A stretch of DNA of 8,290 bases from Chloroflexota bacterium (GTDB lineage Bacteria; Chloroflexota; Anaerolineae; Aggregatilineales; Phototrophicaceae), in contig QGUR01000205.1 of NCBI GenBank assembly GCA_003242205.1, forward strand, positions 1 through 8,290, read 5' to 3'. Shown here one piece after another: positions 1-6,227 of the stretch. How positions within the stretch are numbered: position 1 is the first letter of the stretch; every line of letters begins with the position of its first letter. The position numbers were made by a program, and so were the translations under genes. The notes beneath the pieces were generated by a model, which saw only the letters and a program-made list of their open reading frames with translations, was not told the DNA's origin and ran no database searches.

Positions 1-1020
1 TTCCACGATCACTATCTCGACGTGCCGTTCGACCTGAGCGACGTGCTGTTCATCACGACCGCCAACGAACTGGAGCCGATCCCCGGCCCGCTGCGCGACC
101 GTATGGAGATCATTCATCTCAGCGGGTATACCGAGCAGGAGAAGCTGCAAATCGCCAAAAATTATCTGGTTCCGCGCCAGATACGCGAGAACGGCCTGCG
201 CCCGGACGAGATCGAGTTCACCGACGATGCGCTGCGGGAGATAATCCGTGACTATACGCGTGAAGCCGGCGTTCGCACGCTCGAACGTGAGATTGGCCGC
301 GCTGCTCGCAAGGTCGTCACGCGCATTGCGGAAGGCAAGGACGAGCGCGTGGTCATCGACGCCGACCTGCTGCGCGAGCTGTTGGGCCGGCCTCGTTACG
401 GCTACCGCACCGAGATCGAAGAGCGCACCAACCAGCCCGGCGTGGCGACAGGGCTTGCGTGGACGCCGTTCGGCGGTGACGTGCTCTTCATCGAAGCGAC
501 GCAGATGGAAGGCTCGAAGGGCTTCCAGTACACCGGACAACTGGGCGAGGTGATGCAGGAGAGCGCGCGGCTGGCGATGAGCTATATCCGCTCCAAGGCC
601 AGCGAGCTTAACATCGACCCGAAGTTCTTCGAGACGCACGACATTCACCTGCACGTTCCCGCCGGGGCGACGCCCAAGGATGGCCCGTCTGCCGGTGTGA
701 CGATGGCGACGGCGCTGGCGTCGCTGCTTACCGGCCAGCCGGTGAAGAGCAATGTCGCCATGACGGGCGAAATCACCCTGCGTGGCAAGGTGCTGCCGGT
801 TGGCGGCATCAAGGACAAGGTGCTGGCAGCACATCGGTTGGGCGTGGATACCGTTATCCTGCCCAAGAAGAACGAGAACGATATCGAGGATGTGCCGGAA
901 GAGGTGCGGCAGGAGCTTACCTTCATCTTCGCCGACCACATGGACGAGGTTCTGAAGGCGGCGCTGGCTACAACTGTCGCAAACCCTAACGCGGCAAATG
1001 GGCATCGTGACGTAGAATAG
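1..1020 (+). CDS. lon: Lon ATP-dependent protease, C-terminal part (5' end outside window)
   Basis: Lon is a cytoplasmic hexameric AAA+ serine protease that unfolds and degrades damaged and regulatory proteins. The frame is open from base 1 and ends at TAG 1018-1020, giving 339 residues, roughly 40% of a typical ~800-residue Lon. The N-terminal substrate-binding domain and Walker A/B motifs lie upstream of the window. Visible in order (fragment numbering): the sensor-1 segment FITTAN (N22), the arginine-finger segment PLRDRMEII (R34), the sensor-2 segment GVRTLER (about 90-96), then the protease domain. The catalytic serine is in DGPSAG (codon 688-690). The catalytic lysine is the second K of GGIKDK (codon 817-819), 43 residues later, as in E. 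coli Lon (S679/K722). TGEITLRG and the conserved end of the domain are intact, so the protein should be active. The GTG at 22 is an internal codon, not a start: the codons before it (FHDHYLD) fit Lon. The C-terminal tail after the protease domain is short and polar. Confidence 0.97.
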   Translation, partial: FHDHYLDVPFDLSDVLFITTANELEPIPGPLRDRMEIIHLSGYTEQEKLQIAKNYLVPRQIRENGLRPDEIEFTDDALREIIRDYTREAGVRTLEREIGRAARKVVTRIAEGKDERVVIDADLLRELLGRPRYGYRTEIEERTNQPGVATGLAWTPFGGDVLFIEATQMEGSKGFQYTGQLGEVMQESARLAMSYIRSKASELNIDPKFFETHDIHLHVPAGATPKDGPSAGVTMATALASLLTGQPVKSNVAMTGEITLRGKVLPVGGIKDKVLAAHRLGVDTVILPKKNENDIEDVPEEVRQELTFIFADHMDEVLKAALATTVANPNAANGHRDVE

Positions 1021-1041
1021 AACCACGGTGCATGGTTGCAT

Positions 1042-1076
1042 TGAAGACTGGCGGTTTCCCCAACCGCCAGTCTTCA
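1042..1076 (+). terminator. Perfect 15-bp hairpin after lon, possible terminator
   Basis: The arms TGAAGACTGGCGGTT (1042-1056) and AACCGCCAGTCTTCA (1062-1076) are exact reverse complements around a 5-base TCCCC loop, 21 bases after the lon stop. No T-run follows, so this is not a textbook intrinsic terminator. It could stop transcription, block exonuclease decay of the lon mRNA, or cause partial read-through into the receiver gene. The structure is seen directly; the function is inferred. It also argues against starting the next gene at ATG 1032, which would place the hairpin inside the coding region. Confidence 0.6.
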
Positions 1077-1091
1077 TCGGTGAGGGAAAAC

Positions 1092-1463
1092 GTGGCGCTC
1101 AAAGTGATGATCGTTGACGACGACCGCACCACGGTCAGGTTATTGCAAACACTGCTTGAACTGAACGGGTTTGAAGTGCTTATTGCACCATGTGGGGCAG
1201 AAGTGCTGTCCCTGGCCAAGCAAACCAGTCCCAATCTTTTCCTGCTGGACTACAATCTAAGCGATATGACAGGCATCCAACTGACTTCGATGCTGCGCCA
1301 GCATGCCGAGTTTGCTCGGACGCCAATCGTGATTGCGTCGGGTATGGATGTTGAGGTCGAAGCCCGCGCTGCCGGGGCGAGCGCTTTCCTGATGAAGCCG
1401 TTCGATCCGGGCCGGCTTCATCGCATGTTTCATGATCTAATCCGCAGCGCCGGGCACGCCTGA
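1092..1463 (+). CDS. Stand-alone receiver-domain response regulator (CheY/Spo0F-like)
   Basis: This is a 123-residue single-domain receiver with no output domain, expected to accept phosphate from a histidine kinase encoded elsewhere and to signal by protein contact in the cytoplasm. All catalytic residues are present when counted from GTG 1092: acidic pocket D9/D10 in VMIVDDD, phospho-acceptor D53 in LFLLDYNL, switch serine S83 in IVIASG, and K102 in FLMKPF. The start is GTG 1092 because a purine-rich TGAGGG (1081-1086) lies 5 bases upstream and the receiver fold begins immediately. An in-frame ATG at 1032 would add 20 residues encoded across a perfect hairpin and is rejected. The segment from S83 to K102 is about three residues shorter than in standard receivers, so the beta4-alpha4 region is compact. 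No kinase gene is adjacent. It may be read through from lon. Partner and pathway cannot be told from the sequence. Confidence 0.9.
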   Translation: MALKVMIVDDDRTTVRLLQTLLELNGFEVLIAPCGAEVLSLAKQTSPNLFLLDYNLSDMTGIQLTSMLRQHAEFARTPIVIASGMDVEVEARAAGASAFLMKPFDPGRLHRMFHDLIRSAGHA

Positions 1464-1505
1464 ACGACCTTGTTCCACGCTGCTTCTCATCTGCCTTGCT
1501 ACACG

Positions 1506-1535
1506 GCGCGAGGCGCGTTTGCAGACGCCTCGCGC
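1506..1535 (+). terminator. GC-rich hairpin after the response regulator, possible terminator
   Basis: The arms GCGCGAGGCG (1506-1515) and CGCCTCGCGC (1526-1535) are perfect reverse complements around a 10-base loop, 42 bases after the receiver stop codon. The following bases are moderately T-rich (TTGCTCTGTTCCTG) without a clean T-run. The position between two co-directional genes, just ahead of a promoter candidate, fits a terminator for the lon/receiver unit. Confidence 0.5.
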
Positions 1536-1553
1536 TTGCTCTGTTCCTGACAG

Positions 1554-1562
1554 TGTTACAAT
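1554..1562 (+). promoter_or_regulatory. Extended -10 promoter candidate for the PHP/AlbA_2 gene
   Basis: TGTTACAAT matches the extended -10 form TGn-TATAAT, with five of six matches in the hexamer. Only a weak -35-like TTGCTC (1536-1541) precedes it, at a short 15-base spacing, so recognition would rest on the extended -10. Transcription would start near 1569, about 30 bases ahead of the GTG start at 1600. It lies just past the 1506-1535 hairpin, a sensible place for a new transcription unit. The assignment is by eye and untested. Confidence 0.4.
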
Positions 1563-1599
1563 AGACGTCGGTTTCAGACACACCACCATTGGAGGATCT

Positions 1600-3378
1600 G
1601 TGGCATCCAGAAAGAAAAAGGGGATGCACTGGTATCGGATGGACCTGCACATCCATACCCCCGCGTCCGCCGATTATCAGGAGCCTTCAGTTTCTTATCT
1701 CGATATTTTGCATAAGGCTGAGCTGCGCGGCCTTGACATTATTGCTTTTACCGATCACAACACCGTCGCCGGTTACGCGGCGATGATGCGCGAGATCGAA
1801 CAGTTGGATTATCTGGAACGGCTGGGGCGGGCGACACCGGAAGAAAGCCGGTTGCTGGCCGAGTATCGCCGCCTGCTTGAGCGCATTCTCGTGCTACCGG
1901 GGTTCGAATTTACGGCGACCTTTGGCTTTCATATTCTAGGCATCTTTTCCCCGCGAACGCCGATCCGCCAGCTTGAACATCTGTTGCTGTCGCTGAATGT
2001 GCCGGTGGAAGCCCTGGATCGTGGCATCACGGAAGTCGGCGCATCTTCCGACGTTCTGACCGCCTACCGCGGGATCAATCAGGCGGGCGGCATCTGCATC
2101 GCGGCGCACGTCAATAGCAGCCATGGCGTCGCCATGCGTGGCTTTGATTTCGGCGGGCAAACCAAGATCGCCTACACGCAGGACCCAAACCTGCACGCGC
2201 TCGAAGTGACCGATCTGACCAGCCGCAGCCGAACTGCCACCGCGCGTTTCTTCGACGGCACGAAAGCCGAGTATCCGCGCCGGATGCGCTGCATTCAGGG
2301 ATCGGACGCTCACCGGCTGAACATGCAGGGCGACCGCGCCTCGAAAAACGTCATGCTCGGCGTGGGCGACCGCGTTACCGAAGTGCTGTTGCCGGAGCGT
2401 ACCTTCGAGGCGCTGTACGAGATGTTTCGCAGCAACGACTTTTCGCGCACGCGAGCCTACAGCGCCAAACCGCTGGATTACGTGCAGTCGGCGCGCGAAG
2501 CGGGCGCGAGCCTTGTCCAGTCGTTTCACGAGGCGATGACCCAGCGCGGCGGGCATCTCTACAGCATCGTGGCCGATGTCTGTGCCTTCGCCAATACCAA
2601 TGGCGGCACGGTCTACGTCGGCCTGTCCGAGGATAAGAACAAGCCCCCAGTGGGAATCCCCAACCCGCAGGAGAGCATAGACCTGCTGCGAGAGACGATC
2701 AGCCGCAAGATTACGCCGCCGCTCGACGTCGACATTGATGCGCTGGAAACGCTCGGCCAGACCGTCATTCGCATTCAGGTCCCGCGTGGCCAAGACCGGC
2801 CTTACGCCATTGACGAAAACAAGATTTACCTGCGCGATGAGAGCGAGACGACTCTTGCCGTGCGCGACGAAATTGTCAATCTGGTGCGGCAAGGGCTGGG
2901 CCTTACCGCGAAGCCGGAAACCGAGCCGGACCAGGCCAGCGCTGCCGAAACGTCTGCCTCACCCGAAATTACGGCGTTGGAGACAACCCGCCCGGCCGCC
3001 GGGCCGCCGCTTGCCGGAGTCGAAATCGTCGGCGTGGAGCAAAAGGGCGATACGCGCTATTACACCATGCACGATCTCCGCAACGGCAACATGGTCAAGA
3101 ACGTTACCCGGATGTCGGCGCGGAAACTTTGGCATTACGCCATCACCCAGTTCGAGAGCAATCCGGTTGACGAAAGCCGGGTTGTCTGGCAGGGCGATTA
3201 TGGCCTGTGGCAGAGCTATCGCCGGGCAGGGGAAATGCGCTACGATCTGGTACAGCGCACCGAGAACGGCGTGCGAACGTATTACGGCGTGACCGAGGGG
3301 GGGATGCACGGCCCCTGGCAGGCGTTCCTCGTGCCGGAAAACGAAGAGGAAGACTCGGGCGGTGGTCTGGGAAGCTAG
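1600..3378 (+). CDS. PHP-domain phosphoesterase fused to a Schlafen-type AlbA_2 domain
   Basis: This is a 592-residue multidomain protein without signal peptide or membrane segment. Residues ~12-290 form a PHP domain (polymerase/histidinol phosphatase superfamily, metal-dependent phosphoesterases). Its metal-ligand candidates are all present: H17 and H19 (DLHIHT), D52/H53 (TDHN), E103 (GFEF), H111, H170 (IAAH), and D236/H238 (GSDAH). Residues ~300-430 resemble AlbA_2 (Schlafen AAA_4, PF04326), with the hallmark VCAFANTNGGTVYVGL and a later IYLRDES. A Pro/Ala/Thr/Glu-rich linker (~433-470) leads to a C-terminal region (~471-578) with many W/Y residues that I do not recognise. GTG 1600 is chosen because GGAGG (1591-1595) lies 4 bases upstream; an in-frame TTG at 1519 falls inside a hairpin and before the promoter candidate. 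ATG 1624 is an alternative start. The substrate is unknown: a phosphoester or nucleic-acid processing role is inferred from the domains. The downstream gene overlaps its 3' end by 17 bases. Confidence 0.88.
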   Translation: MASRKKKGMHWYRMDLHIHTPASADYQEPSVSYLDILHKAELRGLDIIAFTDHNTVAGYAAMMREIEQLDYLERLGRATPEESRLLAEYRRLLERILVLPGFEFTATFGFHILGIFSPRTPIRQLEHLLLSLNVPVEALDRGITEVGASSDVLTAYRGINQAGGICIAAHVNSSHGVAMRGFDFGGQTKIAYTQDPNLHALEVTDLTSRSRTATARFFDGTKAEYPRRMRCIQGSDAHRLNMQGDRASKNVMLGVGDRVTEVLLPERTFEALYEMFRSNDFSRTRAYSAKPLDYVQSAREAGASLVQSFHEAMTQRGGHLYSIVADVCAFANTNGGTVYVGLSEDKNKPPVGIPNPQESIDLLRETISRKITPPLDVDIDALETLGQTVIRIQVPRGQDRPYAIDENKIYLRDESETTLAVRDEIVNLVRQGLGLTAKPETEPDQASAAETSASPEITALETTRPAAGPPLAGVEIVGVEQKGDTRYYTMHDLRNGNMVKNVTRMSARKLWHYAITQFESNPVDESRVVWQGDYGLWQSYRRAGEMRYDLVQRTENGVRTYYGVTEGGMHGPWQAFLVPENEEEDSGGGLGS

Positions 3379-4069
3379 CCACATTTATGCGCCGGCCAGC
3401 CCGGCGGTTCTGGAGGTCTTCTGTGGCACGCCGCCGCTGGCGTCTGCCGTCCATGTCATTGACCGGCTTGACGGCGTATTATGGGATGCCAGCGGGGGAC
3501 AGCCTTACCCGCTGCCGGAAACGGGGCTGCTGGTCGTGCGCGAAGTCGTTTCCAGCGAACGGCGGCCTCTGCGCTGGACCGGAGAGGAAACCGTCTCATG
3601 GCAGAACGTTCGCGGGCCGGATGACCTGAGCGTGATTACCGTCGATTCACTGGGGGAAACGACGTACCTTTCTTACCTGTACGCGCCGCCCGCGCCGTTT
3701 CTGCGCTTCCTCAAGGCGACGAGCATGCGCTGTGCTTCGGTCGTCGTTTTCTACCATCACAACACCTTTAACGGCCTGACAGAAGAAGAATTCGCCTGGG
3801 TATTCGATCCGGCGGGGCAGGACCGGCTGTACGTCCGTACCGGCGAAACGCTGGTTGCCGTGCATACCGGCGCGCGCTACGAGGTGCTTTCCCGCGCCAG
3901 CGTGCTGGCTCTGGTGCTGCGCGATCTTGGCGTGCTGCTGGAAGATGTCGCCGCGCCGCCTGCTTTCCCGCCGCACCGGCTCAGTTTTCCATGGAGCCGC
4001 TATCGCTACGATTGCGGCGGGGCCGTTTCCGCGACGGCGGCCAGCGTGGAGGACAACGCTAACGGGTGA
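3362..4069 (+). CDS. Hypothetical protein, 235 aa, coupled to the PHP/AlbA_2 gene
   Basis: I do not recognise this protein. It is 235 residues with no signal peptide or clear membrane helix. It is rich in beta-forming hydrophobic stretches (for example LLVVREVV at 56-63 and ASVVVFYHH at 125-133), has cysteines at 21, 124 and 218, and has an aromatic-rich segment SFPWSRYRYDCGG (208-220) near the end. The only in-frame start upstream of conserved-looking sequence is GTG 3362, which overlaps the preceding gene's last 17 bases. GAGGA at 3346-3350 could serve as a somewhat distant ribosome site (11 bases), so translational coupling is likely. Codon use and GC resemble the neighbours, supporting a real gene. 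The reverse-strand frames here look like shadows. The tight overlap suggests it works with, or regulates, the PHP/AlbA_2 protein, but this is inference from position only. Confidence 0.75.
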   Translation: MVWEASHIYAPASPAVLEVFCGTPPLASAVHVIDRLDGVLWDASGGQPYPLPETGLLVVREVVSSERRPLRWTGEETVSWQNVRGPDDLSVITVDSLGETTYLSYLYAPPAPFLRFLKATSMRCASVVVFYHHNTFNGLTEEEFAWVFDPAGQDRLYVRTGETLVAVHTGARYEVLSRASVLALVLRDLGVLLEDVAAPPAFPPHRLSFPWSRYRYDCGGAVSATAASVEDNANG

Positions 4070-4085
4070 GGATTCTGATCGCGGA

Positions 4086-4114
4086 CTGACGTGAATATAG
4101 CGCACTGCTAGCAT
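4086..4114 (+). promoter_or_regulatory. Weak promoter candidate ahead of the quinone oxidoreductase gene
   Basis: CTGACG (4086-4091) and TAGCAT (4109-4114) each match four of six bases of the -35 and -10 consensus, with an ideal 17-base spacer. The gap of 67 bases between the upstream stop (4069) and ATG 4137 allows a separate promoter, but these matches are weak and read-through from upstream is equally possible. Confidence 0.25.
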
Positions 4115-4136
4115 TGTCACCGGCGGAGACTCGAAC

Positions 4137-5105
4137 ATGAAAGCCATCATCGCTCGCCAACCGGGAGAAGCCGACGTCCTCGAACTGGTCGAGGTTCCCG
4201 ATCCCACGCCGGAGGCCGGCGAATTGCTGGTACGCGTGCGCGCCGCCGGCGTCAATCGGGCGGACATCCTGCAGCGAAAAGGCGGTTATGCACCGCCGCC
4301 GGGCGCGTCACCCATTCTTGGCCTCGAACTGGCCGGGGAGGTGGTTCAGGCAGCCGGCGACTGGCGTGTGGGCGACCGCGTCATGGCGGTGGTTACAGGC
4401 GGCGCGTATGCCGAACTGGCGACCGTGCCGGCGTCTGTCGCCATGCCGGTTCCCGCAGCTTTTACCGACCAGCAGGCCGCGGCCATTCCTGAAGCGTTCC
4501 TCACCGCCTATCTCAACCTGTTTATGCTGGGCCGCCTGCAACCGGGCGAGACCGTGCTCATCCATGCCGGAGCCAGCGGTGTCGGCACGGCAGCGATTCA
4601 ACTGGCGCGCGTCGCGGGGGCGCGCGTGCTGGCGACTGCCAGTTCGCCCGAGAAGCTGGCCCGCTGCGAAGCGCTCGGCGCGGAGATTGCCATCAGCTAC
4701 CTGAAGGATTCGTTCGGGCGCGTCGCGCTTGAAGCGACCGGCGGGCGCGGCGTCGATCTCATTCTGGATTTCGTCGGCGCGCCCTACTGGTCGGAAAACC
4801 TGACGTCGCTGGCGCGGGGCGGGCGGCTGATACTGATCGGTTTTCTCGGCAGTTCGAAAGGCGCGCTCGATCTGGGGCCGGTCATGCGTAAAAACCTGAC
4901 CGTGACCGGCACGACCCTGCGTGGAACGCCGCTGGAAGAGAAAGCGGCGCTCACGCAGGCGTTCGTCGAATTTGCGCTACCGAAAATCGAGTGCGGCGAG
5001 TTGGCGCCGGTGCTGGATTCGGTTTATCCGCTGCGCGACGCCGCCGAAGCGCATCGCCGGATGGAAGCAAACCGCAACATCGGCAAGATCGTGCTGTCGG
5101 TGTAA
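4137..5105 (+). CDS. NAD(P)H quinone oxidoreductase, PIG3 family (MDR superfamily)
   Basis: This is a 322-residue zinc-free medium-chain dehydrogenase/reductase, expected to reduce quinones or reactive carbonyls with NADPH in the cytoplasm. The N-terminal GroES-like domain (1-~125) includes AAGVNRADILQRKGGY (36-51) and PPPGASPILGLELAGEV (53-69), typical of the PIG3/TP53I3 quinone oxidoreductases. The Rossmann domain has HAGASGVG followed by TAAIQLA (143-157), and the following ATASSPEK (166-173) has the Ser/Lys arrangement commonly linked to NADPH 2'-phosphate binding. The C-terminal VYPLRDAAEAHRRME (296-310) and IGKIVL complete the family pattern. No structural-zinc cysteine cluster is visible. 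Length is normal for the family. GGAG (4125-4128) lies 8 bases before ATG 4137. It ends 3 bases from the stop codon of the convergent GAPDH gene. The natural substrate cannot be told from sequence. Confidence 0.93.
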   Translation: MKAIIARQPGEADVLELVEVPDPTPEAGELLVRVRAAGVNRADILQRKGGYAPPPGASPILGLELAGEVVQAAGDWRVGDRVMAVVTGGAYAELATVPASVAMPVPAAFTDQQAAAIPEAFLTAYLNLFMLGRLQPGETVLIHAGASGVGTAAIQLARVAGARVLATASSPEKLARCEALGAEIAISYLKDSFGRVALEATGGRGVDLILDFVGAPYWSENLTSLARGGRLILIGFLGSSKGALDLGPVMRKNLTVTGTTLRGTPLEEKAALTQAFVEFALPKIECGELAPVLDSVYPLRDAAEAHRRMEANRNIGKIVLSV

Positions 5106-5108
5106 GTG

Positions 5109-6134
5109 TCAGCCTACCGCCGGTTCGCGCAGCCCAAGCGCGGCCAGCGCCGTGCGGATCATCTGGTTGGTAAAGCCCCATTCGTTGTCATACCAGCTCA
5201 TGATCTTGACCAGATTGCCGGCGACCACCCGCGTCATGTCAAGCTGGACGATCGAAGCTCTGGGGTCCATCAGAATGTCCGACGAAACCAGCGCATCTTC
5301 GGTCACGCCGAGAATGCCCTGATAGCGTTCGGACGCCGCTTCCTGCCGGAAAATGTCGTTGACCTCTTCGACTGTTGTGTCGCGCCGTGTCAGCATGACG
5401 ACATCGGCAATCGAACCGCAGGTCACCGGGCCACGAATCGAAACGCCGTCGAACAAGCCTTCAAGTTCGGGAATGGCCTTGGTCGTGGCGATGGCCGCGC
5501 CCGTGCTGGAGGGGACGAAGTTGGCCGCTGCCGCGCGACCACGGCGCATATCCGACTTGCCGCCGGGGCTATCGACCAGCGATTGGGACGCGGTATAGGC
5601 GTGAACCGTCGTCATAATCGCTTTTTCCACGCCCAAATGGCGGTTCATGATTTCGATCACCGGCGCGATGTTGTTGGTCGTGCAGCTCGCGCAGGACAGG
5701 ATGTACTTGTCCGAGTCGCCGCGATTGACGCCGTGAACGACGGTCGGCACATCCTTGCTCTTCGTCGGGCCAGAGAGGATGACCCATTTCGCGCCGGCGT
5801 GGATGTGTTTGGCGGCGTCCTCCCTGTTGGTGAAGATGCCCGTACACTCGAAGACCAGTTCGACGCCCAGTTCACCCCATGGCAGGTTGGCCGGGTCGCG
5901 CTCGCTCAGGAAGGCGATCTCCTTGCCGCCAACGATGAGCTTGTCTGCGCGGGTTTCGACGCTCCGGTGATAGCGCCCGTAGACCGTGTCGTACTTCAGC
6001 AGATACGCCATGTTTTCGAGCGAGCCGATGTCGTTGACGGCCACCAGATCGAGATCGGGCGTGTCGTCCAGAATCACCTTGAGCGTCGCCCTGCCGATGC
6101 GCCCCAGACCGTTAATGCCGACTTTTACCGCCAT
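5109..6134 (-). CDS. gap: Type I glyceraldehyde-3-phosphate dehydrogenase
   Basis: This 341-residue enzyme oxidises glyceraldehyde 3-phosphate to 1,3-bisphosphoglycerate with NAD(P) in central glycolysis/gluconeogenesis. The N-terminal Rossmann motif is GINGLGRIGR (6-15), followed by the coenzyme-binding VAVND (31-35). The active-site cysteine is C151 in CASCTTN, the general-base histidine H178 in TTVHAYTA, and the phosphate-site arginine R234. The C-terminal SWYDNEWGFTNQM (313-325) is canonical. ATG at 6134 is supported by an AGGAGG site (plus-strand 6141-6146) with a 6-base spacer. Several variable positions are unusual: CTTNN instead of CTTNC/S after the cysteine, an S-loop reading VDSPGGKSDMRRGR (187-200) instead of the usual GPHKDLRR type, and TGAAIATTKA where most have TGAAKAVGK. 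It is therefore a divergent subfamily member, and NAD versus NADP preference is uncertain: D35 favours NAD. It may be co-transcribed with the GNAT and App1 genes, 93 bases upstream, or have its own promoter. Confidence 0.96.
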   Translation of the reverse strand: MAVKVGINGLGRIGRATLKVILDDTPDLDLVAVNDIGSLENMAYLLKYDTVYGRYHRSVETRADKLIVGGKEIAFLSERDPANLPWGELGVELVFECTGIFTNREDAAKHIHAGAKWVILSGPTKSKDVPTVVHGVNRGDSDKYILSCASCTTNNIAPVIEIMNRHLGVEKAIMTTVHAYTASQSLVDSPGGKSDMRRGRAAAANFVPSSTGAAIATTKAIPELEGLFDGVSIRGPVTCGSIADVVMLTRRDTTVEEVNDIFRQEAASERYQGILGVTEDALVSSDILMDPRASIVQLDMTRVVAGNLVKIMSWYDNEWGFTNQMIRTALAALGLREPAVG

Positions 6135-6227
6135 CCTGTTCCTCCTGAAGGACTCTGAGAGAACGATACGCGAGCGTTGGGCGCGATGATGGGATGGCAG
6201 GCGGTGCTGTGCCCGTCCGCTATCCCG

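Noticed and set aside
1032..1091. Upstream ATG start for the response regulator
   Set aside because: The 20 extra residues are encoded across a perfect 15-bp hairpin and precede the first strand of the receiver fold; GTG 1092 has a ribosome site.
1519..1599. TTG 1519 start for the PHP/AlbA_2 gene
   Set aside because: It lies in the loop of the 1506-1535 hairpin and ahead of the promoter candidate; GTG 1600 has GGAGG immediately upstream.
1936..2892. 318-codon minus-strand frame inside the PHP/AlbA_2 gene
   Set aside because: Shadow of the plus-strand gene, whose PHP and AlbA_2 motifs are unmistakable; the reverse product has no recognisable fold.
2735..3292. 185-codon plus-strand frame within the PHP/AlbA_2 gene
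   Set aside because: Arg/Ala/Pro/Ser-rich translation in an alternative frame of a well-supported gene, with no motif.
3647..4267. 206-codon minus-strand frame across the hypothetical gene and the start of the oxidoreductase
   Set aside because: It runs through two plus-strand genes including the clear oxidoreductase N-terminus, and its Arg/Ser/Pro-rich translation looks like a shadow.
5106..6158. Open 350-codon frame on the plus strand antisense to the whole GAPDH gene
   Set aside because: It mirrors the GAPDH coding frame in GC-rich sequence; its translation is Arg/Ala/Asp/Val-rich low-information sequence with no domain, whereas the minus strand encodes a complete GAPDH with its own ribosome site.
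6135..6227. Possible terminator or promoter between the GNAT and GAPDH genes
   Set aside because: I found only short imperfect GC-rich pairings and no convincing -35/-10 pair, so only the GAPDH ribosome site is claimed there.
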